Assembly: GCF_049808615.1 (NCBI RefSeq)
Contig: NZ_JBNCAN010000012.1
Coordinates: 1-64,000, forward strand
Direction: 5' to 3'
Length of the DNA stretch: 64,000 bases
Source of the DNA: Modicisalibacter sp049808615
GTDB lineage: Bacteria > Pseudomonadota > Gammaproteobacteria > Pseudomonadales > Halomonadaceae
Of this stretch, positions 54,524-63,416 are shown piece after piece. The notes below the pieces were generated by a model that worked only from the letters and a program-made list of their open reading frames with translations, searched no databases and had not been told where the DNA came from. Both the position numbers and the translations under genes were made by a program. How positions within the stretch are numbered: position 1 is the stretch's first letter; every line of letters starts with the position of its first letter.

Positions 54524-55963
54524 TCAGGCCTCCTGGGACTGCTGGGTAACGTTGCGAACATCCACGAAGTGGCCCGCGATCGCGGCAGCAGCGGCCATGG
54601 CCGGACTCACCAAATGGGTACGACCACCGTACCCTTGGCGCCCCTCGAAGTTGCGATTCGAGGTGGAGGCGCAATGTTCCCCGGCACCCAGCTTGTCCGC
54701 GTTCATGGCCAGACACATGGAACAACCCGGTTCACGCCACTCGAAGCCCGCCTCGAGGAATATCTTGTCGAGCCCCTCGGCTTCCGCCTGGCGCTTGACC
54801 AGGCCGGAGCCCGGCACCACCATCGCCAGCGCGATGGAATCGGCAACCTTCTTGCCCTTGGCGACCTTGGCGGCCTCGCGTAGATCCTCGATGCGCGAGT
54901 TGGTACAGGAACCGATGAATACCTTGTCGAGGCGAATATCGGTGATCTTCTGGCGCGGCGCGAGCCCCATGTATTCCAGGGCCCGAGTCACCCCACGCTT
55001 GACGGTGTCATCGGCGATGGCGTCGGGATCCGGCACTTCACCTTCGATGGGTGCCACCATTTCGGGACTGGTACCCCAGCTTACCTGGGGTGCGATCTCG
55101 GCCGCATCCAACACCACCTCCTTGTCGAATATCGCATCGTCGTCCGAAACCAATTCGCGCCAGGCGGCCACGGCGGCGTCCCATTGTTCGGCAGTCGGCG
55201 CGTAGGGACGCTCACGCAGATAGTCGATGGTGGTGTCGTCGACACCGACCAAGCCTACTCGGGCGCCCGCTTCGATGGCCATGTTGCAGATGGTCATGCG
55301 ACCTTCCATGGACAGATCGCGAATCGCGCTACCGGCGAACTCGATGGCGCACCCCGTGCCTCCGGCGGTACCAATACGGCCGATCACCGCCAGCACGATA
55401 TCCTTGGCGGTTACGCCGGTCCCCAGTTTACCCTCGACCCGCACCCGCAGATTCTTCATCTTCTGGGCCAGCAGACACTGGGTAGCCAGCACGTGCTCGA
55501 CCTCTGAGGTGCCGATACCGTGGGCCAGGGCGGCAAAGGCGCCGTGAGTCGCGGTATGCGAATCGCCACAGACGACCGTCATGCCCGGCAGGGTCGCACC
55601 CTGCTCCGGGCCCACCACATGAACGATGCCTTGGCGGGCGTCATTGATACGAAATTCCTCGATGCCGAAAGCCTCGCAGTTATCATCCAGGGTCTGTACC
55701 TGAATCAGCGATACCGGATCGATGATGCCGGCGTTACCGGCCGCGCGTTCGACAAGGGTGGTCGGCACATTGTGATCCGGGGTGGCCAGATTGGCGTCCA
55801 GTCGCCAGGGTTTACGTCCGGCCAGACGCAAGCCTTCGAAGGCCTGAGGCGAGGTCACCTCATGCAGCAGGTGTCGGTCGATATAGATCAGTGCACTGCC
55901 GTCATCCCGCTGCATCACAAGATGCTGGGACCATAATTTATCGTAAAGCGTCTGGCCTGCCAT
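54524..55963 (-). CDS. leuC: 3-isopropylmalate dehydratase large subunit
   Basis: Aconitase-family [4Fe-4S] subunit converting 2- to 3-isopropylmalate, 479 aa from the ATG at 55963, which has GGAGAAGG directly upstream. Cluster cysteines are in VFIGSCTNSR and in the Cys-x-x-Cys of REPGCSMCLAMN. CGDSHTATHGAF and TQCLLAQK are family landmarks. An open frame reaching back to 56038 lies over the regulatory region and is not TrpB- or LeuC-like. First gene of the leuCDB group, divergent from a LysR regulator. Confidence 0.96.
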   Translation of the reverse strand: MAGQTLYDKLWSQHLVMQRDDGSALIYIDRHLLHEVTSPQAFEGLRLAGRKPWRLDANLATPDHNVPTTLVERAAGNAGIIDPVSLIQVQTLDDNCEAFGIEEFRINDARQGIVHVVGPEQGATLPGMTVVCGDSHTATHGAFAALAHGIGTSEVEHVLATQCLLAQKMKNLRVRVEGKLGTGVTAKDIVLAVIGRIGTAGGTGCAIEFAGSAIRDLSMEGRMTICNMAIEAGARVGLVGVDDTTIDYLRERPYAPTAEQWDAAVAAWRELVSDDDAIFDKEVVLDAAEIAPQVSWGTSPEMVAPIEGEVPDPDAIADDTVKRGVTRALEYMGLAPRQKITDIRLDKVFIGSCTNSRIEDLREAAKVAKGKKVADSIALAMVVPGSGLVKRQAEAEGLDKIFLEAGFEWREPGCSMCLAMNADKLGAGEHCASTSNRNFEGRQGYGGRTHLVSPAMAAAAAIAGHFVDVRNVTQQSQEA

Positions 55964-56078
55964 ATCCTTCTCCCGGGCTTTTGGCCCTGCCTTTGTCTGA
56001 TCACGTGCTGTCTGGTCGATTATCGCGACTTTTCCCACGACAGATGCTGTTCTTTAAGAAATAGTCTCACGCGGCTCG

Positions 56079-56108
56079 AGCATAAAAGCAATTCATGTTA
56101 TTTATGCT
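56079..56108. promoter_or_regulatory. Inverted repeat in the leuC/LysR divergent intergenic region
   Basis: Perfect 8-bp arms AGCATAAA (56079-56086) and TTTATGCT (56101-56108) are separated by 14 bases. The region lies 115 bases before leuC and 43 bases before the regulator start. The dyad with AT-rich arms is the kind of site bound by LysR-type regulators next to their own gene. Confidence 0.5.
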
Positions 56109-56151
56109 TTGGATTCCACAAAGGAATGTATACAGCCTGGAAGATCTACGA

Positions 56152-57042
56152 ATGGACACTCAGAGTCTGCAAGCCTTTCTCGCTGTCGCCAACAACGGCT
56201 CCTTCTCTTTAGCCGGCGAACAGCTTTATCTGACCCAGCCGGCGGTCAGCAAGCGCATTGCCACGCTGGAGGATCAGATCGGTGCGCGCCTATTCGACCG
56301 CATCGGTCGTCGGGTCAGCTTGACCGAAGCCGGTCAGGTATTGCTGCCACGGGCTCGGGAAATCCTGGTCATGGTCGACGACAGCCGCCAGGCACTGGCC
56401 AACCTGGCGGGCGATGTCCGGGGCAGCTTGACCATGGCCACCAGCCACCACATCGGCCTGCATCGCTTGCCCCCGATACTCAAGGCCTATACGCAAGCTC
56501 ATCCCGAGGTGCACATGGACCTGCGCTTTCTCGATTCGGAACAGGCGTATCAAGGCGTGCTGTCCGGTGACCTGGAGATGGCCGTGGTCACTCTGGCGCC
56601 GGCACCCGACCCTCGCTTGACCGTGGTCCCGGTATGGATCGACCGACTGCGTTTCGTCTGCGGCAAGGAACATCCCCTGGCCAGGCAAGATCGAGTGGCG
56701 TTGTCGACATTATCGGAGCACGATGCGGTACTTCCCGGGCATCTGACCTTCACCCGAAGCATCGTCCTCGACACCTTTGCCCAAGATGGACTTCATGTGA
56801 ACGTCGGACTGTCGACCAACTATCTGGAAACACTGAAGATGATGGTCACGATCGGCTTGGGGTGGAGCGTGTTGCCCGAGACGCTGATCGACGATGAAGT
56901 GCATATTTTATCTATCGAGCATCGCCCCATCGAGCGCCCTCTGGGCTATCTGGTACACAAGAACCGAACACTCTCGAATGCAGCGCGCTCGATGCTTTCG
57001 CTGCTTGATGATGCAGCAACGCCCAAGGCTCGGGCGCTATGA
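56152..57042 (+). CDS. LysR-type transcriptional regulator, probable regulator of leuC
   Basis: LysR-family regulator, 296 aa from the ATG at 56152 (GGAAG eight bases upstream; the frame extends to 56095 but only this start gives the standard MDTQSLQAFLAVANNGSFSL). The winged helix-turn-helix covers about residues 1-60 (AGEQLYLTQPAVSKRIATLE). A linker helix and a two-lobed effector domain follow (TMATSHHIGLHRLPPIL at the start of lobe 1). It is divergent from leuC with an inverted repeat between. LysR genes beside leuCDB occur in related bacteria and activate them in response to a leucine intermediate; the link here is by position. Confidence 0.85.
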   Translation: MDTQSLQAFLAVANNGSFSLAGEQLYLTQPAVSKRIATLEDQIGARLFDRIGRRVSLTEAGQVLLPRAREILVMVDDSRQALANLAGDVRGSLTMATSHHIGLHRLPPILKAYTQAHPEVHMDLRFLDSEQAYQGVLSGDLEMAVVTLAPAPDPRLTVVPVWIDRLRFVCGKEHPLARQDRVALSTLSEHDAVLPGHLTFTRSIVLDTFAQDGLHVNVGLSTNYLETLKMMVTIGLGWSVLPETLIDDEVHILSIEHRPIERPLGYLVHKNRTLSNAARSMLSLLDDAATPKARAL

Positions 57043-57095
57043 CCTAGCCTGGGGCGTTGCGTGTGCACGTCGGCAGCTTGTTACACAATCCCTCG

Positions 57096-58949
57096 CTACT
57101 CGTCGTCTTCGCCTGGCGTTAGATGGCCCAGTACTTCGGGAATCGTCTGACGCACATAGCGACCCGGCGCGGGCTCGATGATGTTCAGCTCGCCCTCTCC
57201 GGGTTGACGGGCCGGGACCTGCTTGCTGGTATCGGCGTAGCCGTTGTCCGTCATCCATTTCTGCCAGTGCGGCCACCAGGACCCTTCGTTGAAGGTCGCA
57301 TTCTCGAACCACTGATCGGCGCTGTTGGGCAACTCGTCATTGGTCCAGTAGCCGTACTTGTTCTTGCTGGGCGGATTGACGATACCGGCGATATGGCCTG
57401 AACCGCCGAGCACGAACGTCACCGGCCCCTTGGGCAACTGCGTGCCGTAATAGGTCGAATTCCACTTGGCGATGTGGTCTTCCTTGGCCGAGATGAAGTA
57501 GCTGGGCGTGGAGATCTTGCGCAGATCGATCTTGACCCCGTCGAGTTCGATGCCACCGGGCTCGACCAATCGGTTTTCCAGATACATGTTGCGCAGGTAC
57601 CAACCATGAGTGCCCGCCGGCAGATTGGTACCATCGGTGTTCCAGTACAGCAGGTCGAAGGCGGCCGGCGCTTCGCCCTTGAGATAGTTGTTGATGTAAA
57701 ACGACCAGAACAGATCCTTCTCGCGCAGCAGGTTGAAGGAGAACGCCATGATGCGGCCATCCAGATAACCATCCGCCTCGAGCTGACGATCGATGCCTTC
57801 GAGCGCCGCCTCGCTGAGAAACACACCGATCTCACCGGGATCGCGGAAATCCTGCAGAGTGGCCATATAGGTGACCGAGCGCACCTTACGACCGCGTCGC
57901 GTGCTGGTCAGATAGGCTACTGTCGAGGCCGCCAAGGTGCCGCCGACACAGTAACTGAGCAGATTGACCGACTTTTCGCCGCAAGCCTTCTCGATGGCTT
58001 CCATGGCGGCGATCGGCCCTAGCTGCATATAATCGGCCCAGGTGATGTCACGCTGCTCGACGCCTGGATTGCGCCAGGAAATGAGAAAGACGGTATGACC
58101 CTGGTCGACCAGCCATTTCATCAACGAGTTGTCTTGGCGCAAATCGAGGATGTAGTACTTGTTGATCCAAGGGGGAATGACCAGCAAGGGGGTCTTGAAC
58201 GTCTTTTCGGTGGTAGGGCGATACTGAATCAATTGAATCAGTTCGTTTTCATAGACAACATCACCGGGGGTTACGGCGATGTTGTCACCGATACGAAAGG
58301 CTTCGCGATCGGTCATCGCCACATTCAGGCCTTCCGCCGAATTGGCAAGATCTTCCCGTAGACGCTGCAATCCATCGATCAGATTCTGACCCTTGGTTTC
58401 CAGGGTCCGACGCATCACTTCGGGATTAGTGGTGACGAAATTGGTCGGCGCCATCGCACTCATGTACTGGCGCGCATAGAATTCGAGACTGCCTTTTTGT
58501 TTGTCTGTAAGATTATCGATCCCCTCGATCAGCTCGTTCATCGTGCGCACCGACAGCAGATACTGCTGCATGATGTAGCGATAGAAAGGCTCGTTTTGCC
58601 AGGCTTCATCTCGGAAACGGCGATCGGAGCGCTCCGGTTCGATGATCGTCTCTCCCGGCTCGGCATCACCATAAAACGTCTGTGCGGTCTGCTGCCAGAG
58701 ACGCATCTGATCCTGTGCTAGACGCATCTGCGCGCCATAAAGCAACTGGGGATTGCTTGCCAGTGCCTCCGCACCCCGGCGCAAACTTTCTTTCATGTCT
58801 CCAAGAATCGACTCACCGGCTTCACTAGGCATCATGCGCGTCAGCAATTCCTGCGTCAGCGCCTGATACTCATGATTGATCGCTCCGAGCTTTTCCATCC
58901 ACTGCTCGTCAACGAATGGTCCAAGCTCGAATTGGGAATCTGACTGCAT
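57096..58949 (-). CDS. phaC: Class I poly(3-hydroxyalkanoate) synthase
   Basis: Polymerises (R)-3-hydroxyacyl-CoA to PHA at the granule surface. 617 aa, class I size. The alpha/beta-hydrolase core has catalytic Cys334 in LLSYCVGGTLA, Asp491 in SAKEDHIA and His519 in GGSGHIAG. The lipase-like box is Ser-Tyr-Cys-Val-Gly-Gly where most synthases have Gly-x-Cys-x-Gly-Gly; this change is known from halomonad synthases. The N-terminal 200 residues are helical and poorly conserved, as usual. It lies downstream of phaP with a hairpin between, and converges on the LysR gene. Confidence 0.95.
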   Translation of the reverse strand: MQSDSQFELGPFVDEQWMEKLGAINHEYQALTQELLTRMMPSEAGESILGDMKESLRRGAEALASNPQLLYGAQMRLAQDQMRLWQQTAQTFYGDAEPGETIIEPERSDRRFRDEAWQNEPFYRYIMQQYLLSVRTMNELIEGIDNLTDKQKGSLEFYARQYMSAMAPTNFVTTNPEVMRRTLETKGQNLIDGLQRLREDLANSAEGLNVAMTDREAFRIGDNIAVTPGDVVYENELIQLIQYRPTTEKTFKTPLLVIPPWINKYYILDLRQDNSLMKWLVDQGHTVFLISWRNPGVEQRDITWADYMQLGPIAAMEAIEKACGEKSVNLLSYCVGGTLAASTVAYLTSTRRGRKVRSVTYMATLQDFRDPGEIGVFLSEAALEGIDRQLEADGYLDGRIMAFSFNLLREKDLFWSFYINNYLKGEAPAAFDLLYWNTDGTNLPAGTHGWYLRNMYLENRLVEPGGIELDGVKIDLRKISTPSYFISAKEDHIAKWNSTYYGTQLPKGPVTFVLGGSGHIAGIVNPPSKNKYGYWTNDELPNSADQWFENATFNEGSWWPHWQKWMTDNGYADTSKQVPARQPGEGELNIIEPAPGRYVRQTIPEVLGHLTPGEDDE

Positions 58950-59054
58950 ACACCCCCCTATGCTCCTGGCGCATCTTTATTGAGTATATCCCGGCATACC
59001 AACGTGCAAGCCTCACTGCACGAGACTTGCACCTTGTACCAGGATCACATTGCC

Positions 59055-59075
59055 AAGGCCGGTATTGCCGGCCTT
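59055..59075. terminator. Hairpin between phaP and phaC
   Basis: A perfect 8-bp stem AAGGCCGG-TATTG-CCGGCCTT directly after phaP (8 bases past its stop). In the phaP direction it is followed by GGCAATG, without a U-run; in the opposite direction TTTTATC follows. It may trim or stabilise phaP mRNA so that phasin is made in excess over synthase. Confidence 0.55.
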
Positions 59076-59082
59076 TTATCGA

Positions 59083-59556
59083 TCAACTGTTCTTGGTATT
59101 GCGCGAGCTAGTGGACTTGGATGATTCAGCAGTCGATTTTGCCGAATCGGCAGCCATCTTGGTCGCTTCCTGGCCTTGACGCGCCGCTTCATTCATCTGA
59201 TTCATGGTCTGCTGGCCGGCGTCGGAAAACGCCTTCTGCAGCTCTTCACGAAACTTGACGCTCAGATCGGACATGGCCCGAGCATCTTCCATCATCTGCT
59301 GCGACAGCTCGTTCATCAGCTCGGTCTGACGGCTTGCAAAGTCACGCATGTCGTCCGCATCCTTGATTTCAGAAGCAGCACGCACACGCTCGGTGCCCAT
59401 CTGGCTATAGCGTTTCATTGACTCCAACTGGAACTGAGTCATCTTTTCCATGTTGTCGAGCATGACGCCATTGAGCTTACGCATCGGCTCGAAGAAGTTG
59501 CGAGTCTGCTCGGTCAAGGCGTTGTACATCTGCTCTTGCTGATCGGTGCGTGCCAT
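59083..59556 (-). CDS. phaP: Phasin (PHA granule-associated protein)
   Basis: Small amphipathic granule-coating protein, 157 aa from the ATG at 59556, which follows AGGAGG; a longer frame to 59658 lacks a site. Residues 1-125 are a continuous helical phasin domain (NALTEQTRNFFEPMRKLNGV, then FQLESMKRYSQMGTERVRAA). The C-terminus is a low-complexity tail of Ala/Ser/Thr/Lys. It limits granule fusion and activates synthase in related systems. It precedes phaC on the same strand. Confidence 0.9.
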   Translation of the reverse strand: MARTDQQEQMYNALTEQTRNFFEPMRKLNGVMLDNMEKMTQFQLESMKRYSQMGTERVRAASEIKDADDMRDFASRQTELMNELSQQMMEDARAMSDLSVKFREELQKAFSDAGQQTMNQMNEAARQGQEATKMAADSAKSTAESSKSTSSRNTKNS

Positions 59557-59713
59557 ATCGAGTACCTCCTGATAAAAATCGTCATTATCGTGGTAGTGCA
59601 CTTTTTGCTGCACTGCACAAAGCGTAGACGCTGCACTGGCAAGTTGCAACAAGTTCACGCTGATATAACCAGGTCGCGCTCCTAGAATTCATCGACCCGA
59701 TCGGTTTTACACC

Positions 59714-60130
59714 TCAGTTCTGTGTCTTTCGTGATTTGCTGCGAGAGGAGCTCGCGGCGCTTGAGCGTGTCGAGGATGTATTATCGCTTTTCGCATTTGC
59801 CTTTTTTTCCGACGCCTCTTGTTTCTCCTGCGTTGCGGATGAAGATGATGCCGTGACATTGCTTCCCGCCTGGCGAAACATGTCCAGCATCATTTGCTGA
59901 TAATTGCCAAAATTGGCCATTCCCTGGTTTAGCCCCTGATTCAAGTTCTGGCTGAGCCCTGTTTGCAGGAAGGGTTGCATTAGACTCCAGGGATCGTAAC
60001 CGTCGACGCCGGCTTCCATTTGCTGCTGGATGCGATTCATCATATCGCGCTGGAATGCCTCGACGTCCGGGAGCCCGAGAGACTCTCGAAACTCTGCCGG
60101 GGTGAGATCGAATTCAACGTTGATCTTCAT
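59714..60130 (-). CDS. Small DUF6489-like protein, possible PHA granule accessory
   Basis: A 138-aa protein from the ATG at 60130. Residues 1-45 (MKINVEFDLTPAEFRESLGL, then PDVEAFQ) resemble the DUF6489 family of unknown function. A Gln/Asn/Met-rich middle (about 48-85) and a Ser/Ala/Lys-rich low-complexity tail ending RSKSRKTQN follow. The tail resembles that of the neighbouring phasin, and the gene sits 157 bases before phaP on the same strand, so a granule- or phasin-linked role is plausible. No enzymatic motif is visible. The upstream in-frame extension to 60184 has no support. Confidence 0.7.
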   Translation of the reverse strand: MKINVEFDLTPAEFRESLGLPDVEAFQRDMMNRIQQQMEAGVDGYDPWSLMQPFLQTGLSQNLNQGLNQGMANFGNYQQMMLDMFRQAGSNVTASSSSATQEKQEASEKKANAKSDNTSSTRSSAASSSRSKSRKTQN

Positions 60131-60250
60131 GAAATGTCTCGGTCGCTGAACATTGTTTTCAGTGTAGCAGCAATGCCGATACAAGCACGTCGGCGTTTAA
60201 CCCCGCCTGGACATTCAACAGCCCGTTCATGTTCGACAATGGAAGACCCC

Positions 60251-61336
60251 TCAGCGCAGATGGGGCGTATCGACTCGCACCTGCGGATTTTGCGCACGCT
60301 GACGCAACAGATGATCCATCAGGGTCAACGCCATCATGGCTTCCGCGATGGGGGTAGCACGAATACCGACACAGGGATCATGGCGGCCTTTGGTAATGAC
60401 CTCGATGGGATTGCCCTGGACATCGATGGACCGGCCAGGCTGTGTGATGCTCGAAGTGGGCTTGAGTGCCAGATGCGCAATCACCGGCTGCCCCGAGCTG
60501 ATGCCGCCCAGCACCCCGCCGCCATGATTGGAAAGAAAGCCCTCCGGTGCCATCTCGTCACGATGCTCACTACCGCGCTGGGTCACCGTCGCGAAGCCAT
60601 CACCGATCTCGACGCCCTTGACCGCATTGATGCTCATCAAACCATGAGCGAGGTCCGCATCGAGTCGATCGAAGACCGGCTCTCCCAATCCCACCGGCAC
60701 GCCATCGGCAATCACGGTGATACGGGCACCCACGGAATCCTGATCGCGCCGCAATTGATCCATGAAGGCCTCGAGTTCGGCCACTTTATCCGGGTCGGGG
60801 CAGAAGAAGGCATTATCATTGACCCCTTCCCAGGACTTGAACTCGATGGGGATAGGGCCGAGCTGACTCATGTAGCCCCGCACGGTGATACCGTGACTTG
60901 CCAGGTATTTCCTGGCGATGGCACCGGCGGCGACGCGCATGGCGGTTTCCCGAGCGCTGGAACGACCGCCGCCTCGATAATCGCGAATCCCGTACTTGTG
61001 ATGGTAGGTATAGTCGGCATGGGCCGGTCGGAACTGGTCCTTGATGTTCGAATAATCCTTGGAGCGCTGGTCCGTATTTTCGATCGTGAGACCGATCGGG
61101 GTACCGGTGGTCACGCCCTCGAACACACCGGACAGGATACGCACTCGATCCGGTTCGCGGCGCTGAGTGGTGTGTCGCGAAGAGCCCGGACGACGACGAT
61201 CCAGATCCTGCTGCAGATCGTCTTCGGTCAGCGACAATCCCGGCGGACAGCCATCGACGATGGCGCCGAGCGCAGGACCATGGCTTTCGCCGCAGGTGGT
61301 AACGGTGAATAGCTTACCGAAAGTATTACCGGACAT
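60251..61336 (-). CDS. aroC: Chorismate synthase
   Basis: Last step of the shikimate pathway, EPSP to chorismate with reduced FMN, 361 aa. Signatures: MSGNTFGKLFTVTTCGESHG at the start, RRRPGSSRHTTQRREPDRV, RGGGRSSARETAMRVAAGA, and the second FMN-site stretch GNPIEVITKGRHDPCVGIR. Standard bacterial length. It lies after prmB on the same strand (35 bases), the order prmB-aroC found in E. coli. Confidence 0.96.
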   Translation of the reverse strand: MSGNTFGKLFTVTTCGESHGPALGAIVDGCPPGLSLTEDDLQQDLDRRRPGSSRHTTQRREPDRVRILSGVFEGVTTGTPIGLTIENTDQRSKDYSNIKDQFRPAHADYTYHHKYGIRDYRGGGRSSARETAMRVAAGAIARKYLASHGITVRGYMSQLGPIPIEFKSWEGVNDNAFFCPDPDKVAELEAFMDQLRRDQDSVGARITVIADGVPVGLGEPVFDRLDADLAHGLMSINAVKGVEIGDGFATVTQRGSEHRDEMAPEGFLSNHGGGVLGGISSGQPVIAHLALKPTSSITQPGRSIDVQGNPIEVITKGRHDPCVGIRATPIAEAMMALTLMDHLLRQRAQNPQVRVDTPHLR

Positions 61337-61371
61337 GCTGCGTTCCTCAGAGGGTGTTTACAAAACAGGGC

Positions 61372-62322
61372 TCAAATAAAATGGTGCGCGTACTCATCGA
61401 GTTCGCCCGCGGTCAATACAAACACGCCATGGCCGCCCCGCTCGAACTCGAGCCATAGAAAGGGTACTTCCGGGAAAGTGGCTTCAAGTTGCCGGTCCGA
61501 ATTGCCCACCTCGACGATCAATACGCCATCGTCTTCGAGATACTCCCGAGCCTCGCGCAACAAACGCCGTACGACGTCCAGTCCGTCATTGCCTGCCCCC
61601 AGCGCCAACGCCGGTTCATGACTGAACTCAGCAGGCATAGTGGCTAAGTCTCGAGCATTCACGTAGGGCGGATTGGCGACGATCAGATCGTAGCGCTGAC
61701 CGGCCACGCCCTCGAACAGATCAGAGAGCACCGCTCGTACCCGCAACCCCACGTCATGAAGGGTGATATTGGCCTTGGCCACCTCCAGCGCCTCGGCACC
61801 GATATCGACCAGATCGACCTCGGCGGTGGGCAGATACAGTGCCGAGGCAATACCGATACAGCCCGACCCAGTCCCTATGTCCAATATCCGATCTGGAGGC
61901 TGAGCGGGAAACCAGGCGGCAAAACCATGCTCGATCAGCTCGGCGATCGGTGAGCGTGGAATCAGTACGCGTTCATCGACCACAAAGGGATAGCCGGCGA
62001 AGAAGGCCTCGCCTAGCAGATAGGGCAAGGGTCGACGTGTCTCGATACGTTTGCGCACCAGTTCAACAAGCCGCTTGCGCTCGGGCTCCAGCAGCCGAGC
62101 ATCCAGTACCGCCGGGTCGACGTCCCAAGGCAGATGCAGGCCGCCAAGCACCAGTGCCACAGCCTCATCCCAGGCGCTGGCGGTCCCGTGCCCGAAATGA
62201 AGGCGGCTTATATGAAACTCACTGGCCGCCCAGCGCAGATAATCCCGCAGGGTGATGAGCTCTAAGGTAAGCTGTTCGTCATTCAGCGTCAGCGTTGAAA
62301 CAGCGGTCGGTTGAGGGTTCAC
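61372..62322 (-). CDS. prmB: Ribosomal protein L3 N5-glutamine methyltransferase
   Basis: SAM-dependent class I methyltransferase of the HemK/PrmB family, 316 aa. It methylates a glutamine of L3. The SAM loop is ILDIGTGSGCIGI and the substrate-glutamine motif IVANPPYVN. PrmB rather than PrmC is supported by the N-terminal domain, which starts TLRDYLRWAASEFHISRLHFGHGTASAWDEA-style, and by aroC next door. Divergent from the Smr gene at 62465. Confidence 0.93.
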   Translation of the reverse strand: MNPQPTAVSTLTLNDEQLTLELITLRDYLRWAASEFHISRLHFGHGTASAWDEAVALVLGGLHLPWDVDPAVLDARLLEPERKRLVELVRKRIETRRPLPYLLGEAFFAGYPFVVDERVLIPRSPIAELIEHGFAAWFPAQPPDRILDIGTGSGCIGIASALYLPTAEVDLVDIGAEALEVAKANITLHDVGLRVRAVLSDLFEGVAGQRYDLIVANPPYVNARDLATMPAEFSHEPALALGAGNDGLDVVRRLLREAREYLEDDGVLIVEVGNSDRQLEATFPEVPFLWLEFERGGHGVFVLTAGELDEYAHHFI

Positions 62323-62464
62323 GCGACATCCTGTCGTTCGAAACGGTCATGGAAAGGATACTAGAAGAGGAATTGTACCTGCCTAGGGGGACGGTTCACA
62401 GCCAGGCTCAAGTCGCTATACTGAAGCGCTACGCACAGTATCGGACGCTATCAAGGGCCAGATC

Positions 62465-63049
62465 ATGAGCCGACATCGCCGCGACAACTCAGACGAAGAG
62501 ATCGCCCTGTTTCGTCAGGCGCTGGAAGATGCCGGCGTGCGAAAGCTTACCTCTGATCGTGCCGATCCGGGCAAGCGCCGACAGGACAAGGCAAGCCTCG
62601 GCGAGCGCAGAAGTGCCGCTACCGCGGTGGCAACGGATGTTTTGAGTAGCCGCACCAGCGATGGACGCGTCGAGCCTGTACGTCCCAGCACCCACCTCAA
62701 TTTTGCGATACCGGACTTACCTTATCGGACCCAGAGCGCCTTGAAACGTGGTCAGATTGTCTGGGAGGCGGGGCTCGATCTGCACGGTTACACCCTCGAC
62801 GAAGCGCGTCTGGAACTGGAAAGCTTTCTGGCCGAAGCGCGCGACAAACGCATGCGCTGCGTGCTGGTGGTGCATGGCAAGGCGCGCACCAGCGCCGGCA
62901 ATCTGCTCACCGACTATCCTGTCATCAAGAGCCACGTCAACGCCTGGTTACGAGAGTGGCCCACGGTGTTGGCCTTCTGTTCCGCCCGGGAACTGGATGG
63001 CGGTACCGGTGCCGTCTATGTGCTGCTGCGCCGTCGTGGCGAAGTGTAG
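62465..63049 (+). CDS. Smr-domain protein (SmrA/SmrB-like, YfcN type)
   Basis: A 194-aa protein with a charged N-terminal 85 residues and a C-terminal Smr domain. Its landmarks are GLDLHGYTLDEARLELESFL (Asp-Leu-His-Gly motif) and LVVHGKARTSAG, followed by FCSARELDGGTGAVYVLLRR. SmrB in E. coli cuts mRNA between collided ribosomes; YfcN (SmrB) lies next to prmB in E. coli as here, divergently. Nuclease function is inferred from family and position. Confidence 0.9.
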   Translation: MSRHRRDNSDEEIALFRQALEDAGVRKLTSDRADPGKRRQDKASLGERRSAATAVATDVLSSRTSDGRVEPVRPSTHLNFAIPDLPYRTQSALKRGQIVWEAGLDLHGYTLDEARLELESFLAEARDKRMRCVLVVHGKARTSAGNLLTDYPVIKSHVNAWLREWPTVLAFCSARELDGGTGAVYVLLRRRGEV

Positions 63050-63416
63050 CCACTGTTCGTACCCTCTCTAAGATGTTGAGATATCATTGAACTGGTGCGC
63101 AGCGACCAAGGGATAGCTGCATCTAATCGCAGTGCTCTCCAAGGTCACCTGGTTGCTGCTTGATAGAAACTTACATGCATACAACGTTGATATTGGAGGC
63201 TTTGAAGATGGCAGTGAGGCGTTGGCAATAGTAGCGAACCTAGTGCATCATCCGCCATCAGGAGTAAGCATGCATCGTCTTATTTCTAAATAGCCTAGTG
63301 TGGGATGACGACCAAGCTTCGGTGGAACCGCATAGAGAAGTGTTGAGGCGTGGCTTGGGGATGTGTCCGCTTCAATTTGACTAAAACAATTTTTTTAAAC
63401 AAACATAGTTCACAAC
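63050..63416. other. Intergenic stretch without a recognised gene
   Basis: No gene of credible length is seen. Two tiny frames stand behind ribosome-site-like sequences: seven codons from an ATG shortly after GGAGG near 63208, and seven codons at 63270-63293 after GGAG. Neither encodes anything recognised. Composition is intermediate between the core genes and the AT-rich capsule locus, consistent with decayed sequence. Confidence 0.4.

Noticed and set aside
60020..61312. 430-codon plus-strand frame opposite aroC and the DUF6489-like gene
   Set aside because: It is the antisense shadow of two well-supported genes in GC-rich DNA and has a His/Arg/Gly-rich composition typical of such shadows.
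63270..63293. Seven-codon frame behind GGAG
   Set aside because: Too short to judge, not recognised as a leader peptide, and not followed closely by a regulated gene or a terminator pair.
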